This document shows positions 44,188 through 53,010 of a DNA stretch of 64,000 nucleotides, piece by piece. Made by a program: the position numbers and the translations under genes. Position 1 is the first letter of the stretch, and every line of letters begins with the position of its first letter. Origin of the DNA: Neisseria mucosa (lineage in GTDB: Bacteria; Pseudomonadota; Gammaproteobacteria; Burkholderiales; Neisseriaceae); assembly GCA_003028315.1 (NCBI GenBank), contig CP028150.1:806001-870000 (forward strand). Reading direction: 5' to 3'. A model generated the notes under the pieces. That model was given only the letters and a program-made list of their open reading frames with translations, did not search any database and was not told where the DNA came from.

Positions 44188-45195
44188 CTATTGCGCCGGA
44201 GAAAACGCATCCGAATAGAAGGTTGTCTCAGGCAGGCTGCATTGCGCGGTCAACGCGGATTTCGCACTTTCGGTCATGGCGACGGAACCGCAGGCATAAA
44301 CTTCGTAACCGCTCAAGTCGGGATAATCTTTTGCGGTAGCAGTTTGGACGTATCCTTTTTCGCCTTGCCAACCTTCAGTGGCTTTTGATAGGACGGGGGT
44401 GAAGCGGGCGTTTTTCAGACGACCTGTCAGTTCTTGAGCTTCTTCGAGTGCGTACAAATCATCTTGGTGACGCGCGCCCCAGTAGAAATGGACGGCGCGG
44501 CTGCTGTCTTGGCGGATAAGGTCGAGCAGGATGCTGCGGATGGGGGCATAGCCTGTACCGGTTGCCAAAAGGATGATGGGTTTGCCGCTGTCTTCTTGCA
44601 AGGTAAACGAACCGAGCGGGCCTTTGATGCGGACGATGCCTTTTTCTTTGACTTTGGGTTCGCTGCCGAAAATCATTTCCGAGCAGACGCCGTTTTCGCG
44701 CCTGCGGATGTGCAGTTCCAAAATGCCTTCTTGGTCGGGCGAATTGGCGATGGAGTAGCTGCGGCTGATGTTGCCCGGCAGCAGTAAATCAATATATTGC
44801 CCGGCATAGAAAGCAAACGGCGGGGCTTTGGGCAGGGCAAGTTTCAGGAGGGCGACATCGTGTTTGAAAACCATGCTTTCAATACGGGCGGGCAGGGTGC
44901 GGACGGGTAACGCATTGGCGTTGTAGCCGGGGATGTTGATGCTGATGTCGCTTTGCGCAGTGGTGCAGCACATCAAAATCTTGCCTTGGGCTTTTTCTGC
45001 TTCGGATAAGGCCTGTTCTGAGTGTTCGCCCATTTGAATATCGCCACTGACCAGTTCGGCTTTGCATTGACCGCAGGCACCGCTTTTGCATGAATGGGGC
45101 AGATTGAGGTTTTGACGGGCGGCAGCGGCTAAAACGGTTTCGCCGTCGTTGGCGGTAAAGGTGGTTTGGTCGGGTAGGGTAATGGTATGGGTCAT
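44188..45195 (-). CDS. Ferredoxin-NAD(P)H reductase-like oxidoreductase
   Basis: A 335-residue electron-transfer protein: an N-terminal plant-type 2Fe-2S ferredoxin domain (Cys36, Cys41 and Cys44 in CKSGACGQC, and Cys76 or 77), then an FAD domain with RSYSIANSP (about 144-152) and an NAD(P) domain with LLATGTGYAPIRSIL and VYACGSVAM. This is the plan of phenol hydroxylase reductases and of AscD/CDP-6-deoxy-glucoseen reductase, the name often given in Neisseria, though no deoxysugar genes are nearby. Its partner is unknown. Confidence 0.88.
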   Translation of the reverse strand: MTHTITLPDQTTFTANDGETVLAAAARQNLNLPHSCKSGACGQCKAELVSGDIQMGEHSEQALSEAEKAQGKILMCCTTAQSDISINIPGYNANALPVRTLPARIESMVFKHDVALLKLALPKAPPFAFYAGQYIDLLLPGNISRSYSIANSPDQEGILELHIRRRENGVCSEMIFGSEPKVKEKGIVRIKGPLGSFTLQEDSGKPIILLATGTGYAPIRSILLDLIRQDSSRAVHFYWGARHQDDLYALEEAQELTGRLKNARFTPVLSKATEGWQGEKGYVQTATAKDYPDLSGYEVYACGSVAMTESAKSALTAQCSLPETTFYSDAFSPAQ

Positions 45196-45227
45196 AGCTT
45201 GGTGTGGTTTGAATAGATTAAGTTAAA

Positions 45228-45260
45228 AGGTCGTCTGAAAAATCAGCTTTCAGACGACCT
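45228..45260. terminator. Uptake-sequence hairpin between periplasmic-protein and reductase genes
   Basis: Perfect 13-base stem with a seven-base loop; ends the minus-strand gene that stops at 45279. Confidence 0.75.
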
Positions 45261-45278
45261 CCGTTTGCGGAAGACAGT

Positions 45279-45911
45279 CTACAACGGATAACGGCAGCCG
45301 ATATAGCCCTTATCTGAATCACCCCTTATTACATCTGCTTTAAATACAGCAGGAAAGCCAAAATATTTCCATACCTTCAATTTTTTATTGGGGTCTGTTA
45401 TCGATTTTTCGACAGCAGGCACACTATAGCCCAATGTATCCAGTTTTTTAGGTGTCGTTTTGGATGTGATATTTTGTCCCTTTAGCTGTTGCGTCAGCTC
45501 ATAAAGGTCTTCCTGATATTTCTGACGGTATAGTGAATGCAATTTGGGATATCGTGCCCAATCAATTTCCAAATAGACAGCATTGTTGCGAATAGCGACA
45601 TACTGCCCTTCTACTTCTTTTCCATCTAAGGGATTGGCAAGATGCACCTTAAACGGCAAGCGGTAACGGTAAGTAATATTGTCGATCTTATTGACAAAAC
45701 GTCCCACATTTTCTTCTTCCGCGCGCTCATTTGAGCCAGGGTAACCGGTAAAATTTTCCGGAGTCCAAAACGAAAAATCCAATAATGACACCTTGCAACG
45801 CAATACATCCTGTACTGTTTGAGGAGTAAAAGGCTGAGGCTGATCGGCGTAATTTTTTGCAAATGAGGAAGTTGTTAACAGTAATAGTACTGCAGGTAAT
45901 ATTATTTTCAT
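45279..45911 (-). CDS. Periplasmic protein of unknown function
   Basis: A 210-residue secreted protein. I chose MKIILPAVLLLLTTSSFA at 45911; the 15 codons upstream overlap an uptake sequence. The signal peptide is cleaved after SSFA, giving KNYADQPQPFT. Two cysteines remain in the mature form (VLRCKVSLL near the start, YIGCRYPL at the C-terminus), probably linked by a disulfide. The middle is rich in aromatic and charged residues, suggesting a compact β-rich fold. I do not recognise the family. It is transcribed after gatB, but two hairpins intervene. Confidence 0.75.
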   Translation of the reverse strand: MKIILPAVLLLLTTSSFAKNYADQPQPFTPQTVQDVLRCKVSLLDFSFWTPENFTGYPGSNERAEEENVGRFVNKIDNITYRYRLPFKVHLANPLDGKEVEGQYVAIRNNAVYLEIDWARYPKLHSLYRQKYQEDLYELTQQLKGQNITSKTTPKKLDTLGYSVPAVEKSITDPNKKLKVWKYFGFPAVFKADVIRGDSDKGYIGCRYPL

Positions 45912-45938
45912 CTTATTCCTTGATTTGTAATGGCTTGA

Positions 45939-45999
45939 AGGTCGTCTGAAAACCAAGCTTTAATAGAATTAAAACCTATACCTTGCTTTCAGACGACCT
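45939..45999. terminator. Long-loop uptake-sequence hairpin
   Basis: Thirteen-base arms separated by 35 bases, upstream of the periplasmic-protein gene. It is less convincing as a terminator because of the loop. Confidence 0.5.
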
Positions 46000-46002
46000 G
46001 GT

Positions 46003-46044
46003 AAGACTGGCTGAAAACAGATAAATCATTTTCAGCCAGCCTTT
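46003..46044. terminator. gatB terminator, not based on an uptake sequence
   Basis: Stem CTGGCTGAAAA paired with TTTTCAGCCAG, with extra pairing outside, eight bases beyond the gatB stop. Confidence 0.7.
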
Positions 46045-46051
46045 ATCTTAC

Positions 46052-47482
46052 TTAAGCCAATTTCGCTTTAATCAATTCCTGCACCTGCGCGGGATTCGCT
46101 TTGCCTTTACTAGCCTTCATCACTTGTCCCACAATCGCATTCAGGGCTTTTTCGTTACCGGATTTGAACTGTTCCACGGCTTTGGCGTTGTTTGCCAGCA
46201 CTTCATCTACCATCGCTTCAATCGCGCCGGTATCGGTCATCTGCTGCAAGCCGTGTTTTTCAATGATTTCAGCGATAGAGGCTTCGGGTTCCGCCCACAT
46301 GGCTTCAAAGGCTTTTTTCGCCAATTTGCTGCTTAAAGTGCCGTCGGCGATTTTGCCTACCAACGCAGCGAGGCGTGGGGCGGTAATCGGGCTGTCGGCA
46401 AGTTCCATGCCTTCTTTGTTCAGCGTGGCGGCGAGTTCGCCGTTCATCCAGTTGGCAGTCAGCTTACCTTGTCCGCTCTCTTTGGCGGCTTCTTCAAAAT
46501 AGGCAGCCTGCACGCGGCTGGCAGTGAGCAGGCGCGCGTCGTAGTCGGACACGCCGTAGTCCGCCACGAAACGTGTCGCCATTTCTTTTGGCAGCTCGGG
46601 CATTTCTGCTTTGGCTTTTTGCAACTGGTCGTCTGAAATGATGATGGGCAGCAAATCGGGGTCGGGGAAGTAGCGGTAGTCATGCGCGTCTTCTTTCAAA
46701 CGCATCACGCGGGTTTCGCCTTTTTCAGGGTCGAACAGCATGGTTGCCTGCTGTACTTTGCCGCCGTCTTCTAAAATCTCGATTTGCGCTTCTACTTCGT
46801 AATTAATCGCCTGCTCTAAGAAACGGAAGGAATTGAGGTTTTTAATCTCGCGGCGCGTGCCGAATTCCGCTTGGCCTTTCGGACGCACGGATACGTTGGC
46901 ATCGACGCGGAACGAGCCTTCCGCCATATTGCCGTCGCAGATGTCCAGCCAGGTTACCAAGCTGTGTAGGGCTTTGGCGTAGGCAACGGCTTCGGCGGCG
47001 GAGCGCATCTCGGGTTCGGATACCACTTCCAACAGCGGCGTGCCTGCGCGGTTCAGGTCGATGCCGGTTGCACCGTTCAAGCCTTCATGCACGGATTTGC
47101 CCGCGTCTTCTTCCATGTGCGCACGGGTTACGTTGATGGTTTTCACATCGTCGCCGACCACGATTTCCAGTTTGCCGTGTTCGACAATCGGTAAATCCAA
47201 CTGGCTGATTTGATAGCCTTTGGGCAAGTCGGGGTAGAAGTAGTTTTTGCGGTCGAACACGTTTTTCTGATTGATTTCCGCATCCAAAGCCAAGCCCAAT
47301 TTGATGGCTTTTTCAACGACTTCGCGGTTCATTACCGGCAGCACGCCCGGCAGCGCGCATTCCACCACGCTGGCGTGCGCATTGGGTTCTGCACCGAATG
47401 CGGTTGATGCGCCGCTGAAGATTTTAGATTGGGTGTTTAACTGGACGTGGATTTCCAAGCCGATTACTGTTTCCCAGGTCAT
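46052..47482 (-). CDS. gatB: Asp/Glu-tRNA amidotransferase subunit B
   Basis: The kinase/transamidase subunit of GatCAB, which turns Glu-tRNA(Gln) and/or Asp-tRNA(Asn) into the amidated forms. The 476 residues start MTWETVIGLEIHVQLNTQSK, the family opening. FDRKNYFYPDLPKGYQISQ and MEEDAGKSVHEG, in the nucleotide and metal-binding cradle, are intact. The C-terminal YqeY-like tail runs from about 400 to the end. The order on this strand is gatC - gatA - DUF535 gene - gatB, so the operon is interrupted. Confidence 0.96.
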   Translation of the reverse strand: MTWETVIGLEIHVQLNTQSKIFSGASTAFGAEPNAHASVVECALPGVLPVMNREVVEKAIKLGLALDAEINQKNVFDRKNYFYPDLPKGYQISQLDLPIVEHGKLEIVVGDDVKTINVTRAHMEEDAGKSVHEGLNGATGIDLNRAGTPLLEVVSEPEMRSAAEAVAYAKALHSLVTWLDICDGNMAEGSFRVDANVSVRPKGQAEFGTRREIKNLNSFRFLEQAINYEVEAQIEILEDGGKVQQATMLFDPEKGETRVMRLKEDAHDYRYFPDPDLLPIIISDDQLQKAKAEMPELPKEMATRFVADYGVSDYDARLLTASRVQAAYFEEAAKESGQGKLTANWMNGELAATLNKEGMELADSPITAPRLAALVGKIADGTLSSKLAKKAFEAMWAEPEASIAEIIEKHGLQQMTDTGAIEAMVDEVLANNAKAVEQFKSGNEKALNAIVGQVMKASKGKANPAQVQELIKAKLA

Positions 47483-47525
47483 AAGGGGTTCTTTCTTTTG
47501 ATGTCGATAATGTAAAGTGGTCAGC

Positions 47526-47577
47526 CGTTTTCAGACGACCTGTTTGTTTTTCAAATGGCAAAGGTCGTCTGAAAACG
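47526..47577. terminator. Hairpin between the DUF535 gene and gatB
   Basis: Perfect 16-base arms with a 20-base loop, starting at the DUF535 stop. gatB therefore probably has its own promoter or depends on read-through. Confidence 0.7.
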
Positions 47578-47582
47578 CAGAA

Positions 47583-48455
47583 TCAAGTCTTCTGAAAGCA
47601 AGCCTGCATCTCGACCGCCATGTTATCCAGCATTTGGTAACGTTTGCGGTACATCGAACGCTTTTTGCTTTCGATTTCCGCCAAGTCTTTTCGCGGCGGG
47701 ATTTGCGGCAGATGCCAGTAGCCGTCGTCGCCGAGCGTTGCGCCGTTCTCCTGCCAAAACAGGTCGTAATTCATTTTGACCCGTTTCTTCAGCCGCCAGC
47801 GCAGTTTGACCTGATGCTCTTGGGCAATGCCGACAACGCCGCCCAAATTGAGCGATGTCGAAAAATATTGCAGGGCGGTTACCATCAGTTGCTGCGGGCG
47901 CAGACCGTGGAGTTGTTTGGTCAGGCTGCGTACAAGGTCTTTGGCTTCTTCCCCTGCGGGGCCTTGGATAGAGGCGGCCAGCAGTTTGCCGTCAACTAGG
48001 GCGAAGGTTGCCATGTAGAGACGTTTTCCTTCGCTGTCGCGCAAGGATAGCGACCACATTCCTTCATCCACGCAATTATCGTTCCGGTTCAGCCATAAAG
48101 TCAGGCCGTCTGAAAGATGCGCCAGAACGACATGGAATTTACGTGTCGTCATATTGGCGAGCGTTTCCTGCCCGAACAGTTTTTCGGCTGTCAGCAGGTC
48201 TTCTTTCATGACTTGTAGCCTGCGCCGTCTGTTGAAGCGTTGGTCAACAAAGGCATGTATCAACGGATAGGCATCTTGCGGCCGCCTTTGAAAAAAGGTA
48301 CGGCGTGGCGCGGAGGCGTTGACAAAGTTTTCAAAATCTTTGACTTGTCGCCGTGTAAACAACCTGCGTAAGGAGAATTTCAAATGCTGGATTTGAAATT
48401 TCGGCGCATCCTTATATACGGTTTTGAAATCTGGAAAAACAAACTGCTCCGGCAT
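47583..48455 (-). CDS. VirK/YbjX (DUF535) family protein
   Basis: A 290-residue cytosolic protein of the DUF535 family. Typical segments are LWLNRNDNCVDEGMWSLSL, YMATFALVDGKLLAASIQG, and DLVRSLTKQLHGLRPQQLMV followed by LGGVVGIAQEHQVKLRWRLK. Family members (VirK in Shigella, YbjX in enterics) have been linked to virulence-protein expression and peptide resistance, but the activity is unknown. Its ATG shares a base with the gatA stop (TAATG), so the two are translationally coupled. Confidence 0.87.
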   Translation of the reverse strand: MPEQFVFPDFKTVYKDAPKFQIQHLKFSLRRLFTRRQVKDFENFVNASAPRRTFFQRRPQDAYPLIHAFVDQRFNRRRRLQVMKEDLLTAEKLFGQETLANMTTRKFHVVLAHLSDGLTLWLNRNDNCVDEGMWSLSLRDSEGKRLYMATFALVDGKLLAASIQGPAGEEAKDLVRSLTKQLHGLRPQQLMVTALQYFSTSLNLGGVVGIAQEHQVKLRWRLKKRVKMNYDLFWQENGATLGDDGYWHLPQIPPRKDLAEIESKKRSMYRKRYQMLDNMAVEMQACFQKT

Positions 48456-49912
48456 TATGCTTTTCCATCAGGGGTTTGGGTGTGCCAATCACTTACCAAC
48501 TGTACTTGATGCGCTGCGCCAAGGATTTTGGCTTCGGAGAAGTGGTTGCCGATAAATTGCACGCCGATGGGCAGTCCGCTGCTACTGAAACCTGCGGGTA
48601 GGGTCAGGGCGGGCAATCCTGCCAGATTCACGGCGATGGTGTAGATGTCGGAAAGGTACATCTGCACGGGATCGTGGATGTCGCTGCCGAGTTTGGGGGC
48701 GGCGGTGGGCGCAGTCGGGGCGAGGATGAAATCGCATTGCGCGAAGGCTGTCTGAAAATCGTTGGCAACGAGGCGGCGCAGTTTTTGGGCTTTCAGGTAA
48801 TAGGCATCGTAGTAGCCGTGCGACAACACATAAGTACCAATCATGATGCGGCGTTTGACTTCGCTGCCGAAGCCTTCGGCGCGGGTGTTGCTGTACATTT
48901 CTTCAAGGTCGCCGAATTGGGCGGCGCGGTGGCCGTAGCGTACGCCGTCGTAGCGGGAAAGGTTGGTGCTGGCTTCGGCGGAAGCGAGGACGTAGTAAGC
49001 GGGAATGGACAGGGCAGTTTGCGGCAGGGAAACTTCAATGGTTTCCGCACCTTGTGCTTTTAAAAGATTGATGACGCTTTGTAAAGCAGCCTGCACATCA
49101 GCATCCGCGCCTTCGCCGAAATATTCTTTAGGCAGACCGATTTTTATGCCTTTGAGCGGTTTGTCCAAATCGCGGGCGTAGTCTTCTTTGCTGCGTTCCA
49201 AGTTGGTGGAATCACGCTCGTCGAAGCTTGCCATCGCATTGAGCAAAATCGCGCAGTCTTCGGCGGTTTGCGCCATCGGACCGGCTTGGTCGAAACTGGA
49301 GGCGTAAGCAACCATGCCGAAGCGGGAAACGGTACCGTAGGTAGGTTTAATGCCTGTGATGCCGCAGTGTGAAGCAGGCTGGCGGATGGAGCCGCCGGTG
49401 TCTGAACCGAGCGCGACAGGAGCAAGGCGTGCCGCAACGACGGCGGCGGAACCGCCGGACGAGCCGCCTGGGACGTGTTCGGGATTCCATGGGTTTTTAG
49501 TCGCGCCGTAGAACGAGGTTTCGTTAGTCGAACCCATGGCAAACTCGTCCATATTGGTACGACCGAGCGTTACCATGCCTTCGTCGAGCAGGTTTTGGAC
49601 GACGGTGGCAGTGTAGGGGGAAACAAAGTTGTCCAGCATTTTGGAGCTGCATGCGCTGCGCCAGCCTGTTTGGCAGAAAATATCTTTGTAGGCGATGGGT
49701 ACGCCGGTAAGCGCCGTGGCGTTGCCTTGCGCGATACGCGCGTCGGCGGCACGGGCTTCGGCTAGGGTTTTGTCTTGGTCGAGAGTAATGTAGCCGTTGA
49801 TTGCCGGGTTCTGCGCAGCAATTGCGGCGAGGTATTCGGTTGCCAGTTCGACGGCGGAGATTTGCTTGGATTGCAGCAGTTGGCTGGCTTGTTTGAGGGT
49901 GTATTGGGTCAT
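48455..49912 (-). CDS. gatA: Asp/Glu-tRNA amidotransferase subunit A
   Basis: The glutaminase subunit of GatCAB. The 485 residues belong to the amidase-signature family. The catalytic Lys lies in GVPIAYKDIF (about residue 74), and the Ser-cisSer pair in the Gly/Ser-rich signature VPGGSSGGSAAVVAARLAPV and GSDTGGSIRQPA. It starts MTQYTLKQASQLLQSKQISA. gatC lies 170 bases upstream with an uptake-sequence pair between. The stop overlaps the start of the DUF535 gene by one base. Confidence 0.96.
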   Translation of the reverse strand: MTQYTLKQASQLLQSKQISAVELATEYLAAIAAQNPAINGYITLDQDKTLAEARAADARIAQGNATALTGVPIAYKDIFCQTGWRSACSSKMLDNFVSPYTATVVQNLLDEGMVTLGRTNMDEFAMGSTNETSFYGATKNPWNPEHVPGGSSGGSAAVVAARLAPVALGSDTGGSIRQPASHCGITGIKPTYGTVSRFGMVAYASSFDQAGPMAQTAEDCAILLNAMASFDERDSTNLERSKEDYARDLDKPLKGIKIGLPKEYFGEGADADVQAALQSVINLLKAQGAETIEVSLPQTALSIPAYYVLASAEASTNLSRYDGVRYGHRAAQFGDLEEMYSNTRAEGFGSEVKRRIMIGTYVLSHGYYDAYYLKAQKLRRLVANDFQTAFAQCDFILAPTAPTAAPKLGSDIHDPVQMYLSDIYTIAVNLAGLPALTLPAGFSSSGLPIGVQFIGNHFSEAKILGAAHQVQLVSDWHTQTPDGKA

Positions 49913-50024
49913 TGCGCCATGATTCCTAATTTGAGACGGTTTCTGTTTTCAGGCAAATATTCGGAAAAGTGTTGCCGAAAACGTAGGCTGAACAGTGATT
50001 GAAATTTCGAAGGAAAAAAACGAG

Positions 50025-50079
50025 TTTCAGACGACCCAAGTTTAGATTTCATATTTCAAGATAATGAGATCGTCTGAAA
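50025..50079. terminator. Uptake-sequence pair between gatC and gatA
   Basis: Ten-base arms and a long AT-rich loop; a weak hairpin that probably allows read-through from gatC into gatA. Confidence 0.4.
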
Positions 50080-50082
50080 AAA

Positions 50083-50373
50083 TTATTCTTCAATTACCTG
50101 AGGCACGATATACAGGCGGTTGCGCACTTCGGGTGCGACGGCTTGATATTCGGCGGCATGGTCGGTTTCGGTAACTGTATCTTCGCGCAGGCGCAGGGCG
50201 GCTTCGTGGGGGTGTGCCATCGGCTCGACACCATCGGTATTCACGCTCTGCATCTTTTCAACCATGGCGAAAATGTCGTTCAATTCTGAGAGGGTTTTGC
50301 CTTTTTCTTCTTCGGTCAGCGAAAGGCGTGAGAGTTTGGCAATTTTTTCCACATCGGTTAAGCTTAGAGCCAT
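50083..50373 (-). CDS. gatC: Asp/Glu-tRNA amidotransferase subunit C
   Basis: The small belt subunit that holds GatA and GatB together. The 96 residues start MALSLTDVEKIAKLSRLSLT, the typical family N-terminus; longer in-frame readings upstream are not supported. PMAHPHEAALRLREDTVTET is the conserved C-terminal segment. First gene of the minus-strand gat group, divergent from mreB. Confidence 0.95.
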   Translation of the reverse strand: MALSLTDVEKIAKLSRLSLTEEEKGKTLSELNDIFAMVEKMQSVNTDGVEPMAHPHEAALRLREDTVTETDHAAEYQAVAPEVRNRLYIVPQVIEE

Positions 50374-50601
50374 AAAAAATCCTTGTCTGATAGCAGACAC
50401 CCCCTTATTTGGGGTATCATTGCATTCTTCTTCGATCAAACGAGGAATTATAACCGAAAACTACTCAAATGGCGTGTGATTTCGCCATGCGTTTCATGCG
50501 GGAAGTGGGGAAGGTCGTCTGAAAAGGCGTTGTCCCTATGTTTTTAATATTTTGAATAACAATTAAATAAAATCGGTGCTGGGCCGATATTCAGGTATTT
50601 T

Positions 50602-51639
50602 ATGTTTCGTTTTTTATCCCGTTTTTTCTCCAACGATATCGCCATTGATTTAGGTACGGCGAACACGTTGATTTATGTGCGCGGTAAAGGCATTGTTTTG
50701 GACGAGCCGTCTGTGGTGGCGGTTCAATCGGGTACGGGCGGTAAAAGTAAGATTGTCGCCGTGGGTACGGAAGCCAAGAAAATGCAGGGGCGTGCGCCGC
50801 GCAATATTGAAATCGTCCGGCCTATGCAGGACGGAGTGATTGCCGACTTTACGATTGCCGAGCGTATGCTAAGCATGCTGATTAAAAAGGCCACGGAAGG
50901 TCATTCAGTCGTACCTCCGCGCGTAGTGATCTGCGTGCCGGGTGGTGCGACTCAGGTTGAACGCAAAGCGATTTTGGATTCTGCATTTGCGGCAGGGGCG
51001 TCATCTGTTCATTTGATTGAGGAGCCGATGGCGGCTGCTTTGGGTGCGGGTCTGCCGGTTGAGGATACTGTCGGCTCAATGGTAGTGGATATTGGCGGCG
51101 GCACAACGGAAATCGGTATTTTGTCTTTGGGCGGTATGGCTTACTCCGCATCCGTCCGCGCTGCCGGTGATGAATTTGATAAAAGCATCGCGCATTATTT
51201 GCGCCGTCATCGCGGTGTACTGGTTGGTGAAGCGACGGCTGAAGAGTTGAAGAAAACGATTGGCTCTGCCTATGGCTTTGCAACGGAAACCGCAATGCGG
51301 ATTAAAGGTCGAGACTTGGCGGAAGGAACCCCAAAATCGTTGGCTGTTACTTCTGAGGAAGTGCGCGAAGCTCTGAGCGAAACGGTTAATCAGATTATCC
51401 GCGCCGTACGCCTTGCATTGGAACAAGTATCACCGGAGTTAGCGGGTGATATTGCCGACAGGGGTATTATGCTGACGGGTGGTGGCGCACTGTTGCACGG
51501 TATGGATACGGTTTTGGCAGATGCGACGGGACTGCCTGTCGGCATTGCCGACCAGCCTTTGAACTGTGTGGCTTATGGCGCAGGCAAAGCCTTGGATTAC
51601 ATCGGCAAATGGAATGCCGTTTTTGTGGATAACCCGTAA
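50602..51639 (+). CDS. mreB: Rod-shape actin homologue MreB
   Basis: An actin-like protein that organises lateral wall synthesis under the inner membrane. The 345 residues begin MFRFLSRFFSNDIAIDLGTA; the hydrophobic N-terminus fits the membrane-binding amphipathic helix. Phosphate-binding DLGTANTLIYVRGKG and the later VVDIGGGTTEIGI are intact, and the adenosine motif LTGGGALLHGMD is near the end. This is the first of the five-gene cell-shape operon. Presence of mreB fits a rod-shaped or once rod-shaped lineage; the strictly coccal Neisseria have lost these genes. Confidence 0.96.
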   Translation: MFRFLSRFFSNDIAIDLGTANTLIYVRGKGIVLDEPSVVAVQSGTGGKSKIVAVGTEAKKMQGRAPRNIEIVRPMQDGVIADFTIAERMLSMLIKKATEGHSVVPPRVVICVPGGATQVERKAILDSAFAAGASSVHLIEEPMAAALGAGLPVEDTVGSMVVDIGGGTTEIGILSLGGMAYSASVRAAGDEFDKSIAHYLRRHRGVLVGEATAEELKKTIGSAYGFATETAMRIKGRDLAEGTPKSLAVTSEEVREALSETVNQIIRAVRLALEQVSPELAGDIADRGIMLTGGGALLHGMDTVLADATGLPVGIADQPLNCVAYGAGKALDYIGKWNAVFVDNP

Positions 51640-51650
51640 GGCAGGCTGAA

Positions 51651-52490
51651 ATGGAACATTCTTCTTTACGGTTTGACGAGGCAAAGGGCCAAAAGCTGTT
51701 GCCTCGTTTTATTGCGTATCTTTTGCTGGGTGCCGGCATTATGGTGGCGGATGGTCGTTTCGACCTGATGCAACCCGTGCGCACTGCGGCGGCGGAGATT
51801 CTTTATCCGGTGCAATGGCTGGCAAACCAGCCGGTCCGTCTCTATCAATATTTTTCCAATCAATCTCAATCACAAACCGAGCTGTTGGAACGAAACCGTC
51901 TCCTTTTGGAGGAAAACGGTCGTCTGAAAATCCAGCTTCAACGTGACAAGGTCAATCTGAGCGAATTGCAGGAACTGAAAAAGCTATACGGCTTGCAACA
52001 AAAAGGCATCAGCAATGTCATCGGTGCTGAAGTATTGTCCAGTGGCAAAGACCCGCTGTCCGAGCGTTTGATTATCAATAAAGGCAGTGGCGAAGGGGTG
52101 GCGGCAGGCGATGCTGTTATCGACCAAAACGGCTTAATCGGACGAATTACATTGGTTCATGCAAACAGCGCGGAAGTCGAGCTGATGGCGGCTGCGCAAA
52201 GTATCGTCCCTGTTGCCGTTGAGCGTACGGGCGAACGCAATCTCGCCTACGGCAACGGCGTAGGTTTGGATTTGCGCTATTTCCCGACAGGATCGGATTT
52301 GAAGCCGCAGGATGTTTTGATTACCTCCGGCTTGGATGGCATTTATCCGGCAGGCATTCCCGTAGCCCGCGTGGATAAAGTCGTCCGCGCTTCCGGTACG
52401 CCTTATTACGACACAGAACTGACCCCGTTTGCCGCCTTGCGCCGCAACCGCTTTGTTTTGGTTCTGTCTTCTTCCCATTCTTCCCAATAA
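51651..52490 (+). CDS. mreC: Rod-shape protein MreC
   Basis: An inner-membrane protein with a periplasmic domain that links MreB to the PBP2-RodA wall synthase. The 279 residues show a membrane helix (about 20-40, FIAYLLLGAGIMVADGRF), a coiled coil (about 70-110, ELLERNRLLLEENGRLKIQL, which includes an uptake sequence) and a β-rich C-terminal domain with GLIGRITLVHANSAEVELM. It starts 11 bases after mreB. Confidence 0.94.
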   Translation: MEHSSLRFDEAKGQKLLPRFIAYLLLGAGIMVADGRFDLMQPVRTAAAEILYPVQWLANQPVRLYQYFSNQSQSQTELLERNRLLLEENGRLKIQLQRDKVNLSELQELKKLYGLQQKGISNVIGAEVLSSGKDPLSERLIINKGSGEGVAAGDAVIDQNGLIGRITLVHANSAEVELMAAAQSIVPVAVERTGERNLAYGNGVGLDLRYFPTGSDLKPQDVLITSGLDGIYPAGIPVARVDKVVRASGTPYYDTELTPFAALRRNRFVLVLSSSHSSQ

Positions 52491-52497
52491 ATCATTC

Positions 52498-53001
52498 ATG
52501 AACGATTTTGACGATTCCTACCGTGCCATGCCCGTCGGCGTGATTGCGGCAAGTTTTGCCGTAACCATGCTTGTCGATTTCATGCCTTTCCCCTTTGATG
52601 TGTTTTTTTGGCTGCCCGAACTGACTGCGCTGATGCTGCTTTATTGGTCTATGCACCATCCCCAACGCGTCGGCATGGGCATTGCGTTTTTGCTCGGCTT
52701 GATAGTCGATGCCGCAACGGCAGCGACTTTGGGGCTGCACGCATTGTCTTATACGGTCATGGTGTATTTCGTCTTGAACACGCGCCGTCAAATCATGCTC
52801 TACGGCCACATCATGCAGATCGGGGCGGTATTGGCAGCATTGTTCTGCCATCAGGCGGTCTTGGTGGCGGCGCGCCTGTTCCTCAACAACCAAATCATTA
52901 CTTGGCAAAGTTTCATCGCGCCTTTGGCAGGCGCGCTGCTTTGGCCTTTCTTGAGCCAGTTGATGCTGATGCTGACCAATTTCTATCGCGCCAACAGATA
53001 A
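52498..53001 (+). CDS. mreD: Rod-shape protein MreD
   Basis: A 167-residue integral membrane protein with five to six helices, part of the elongation complex. I chose MNDFDDSYRAMPVGVIAASF at 52498, seven bases after the mreC stop. The family segment GIAFLLGLIVDAATAATLGL (about 58-77) is clear. Function within the complex is poorly defined. Confidence 0.92.
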   Translation: MNDFDDSYRAMPVGVIAASFAVTMLVDFMPFPFDVFFWLPELTALMLLYWSMHHPQRVGMGIAFLLGLIVDAATAATLGLHALSYTVMVYFVLNTRRQIMLYGHIMQIGAVLAALFCHQAVLVAARLFLNNQIITWQSFIAPLAGALLWPFLSQLMLMLTNFYRANR

Positions 53002-53010
53002 CGTGAAACC

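Noticed and set aside
49082..49095. AAGCAGCCTGCA inside gatA
   Set aside because: A single copy that encodes conserved gatA sequence (VQAAL); taken as chance, unlike the inverted pair after the siderophore receptor.
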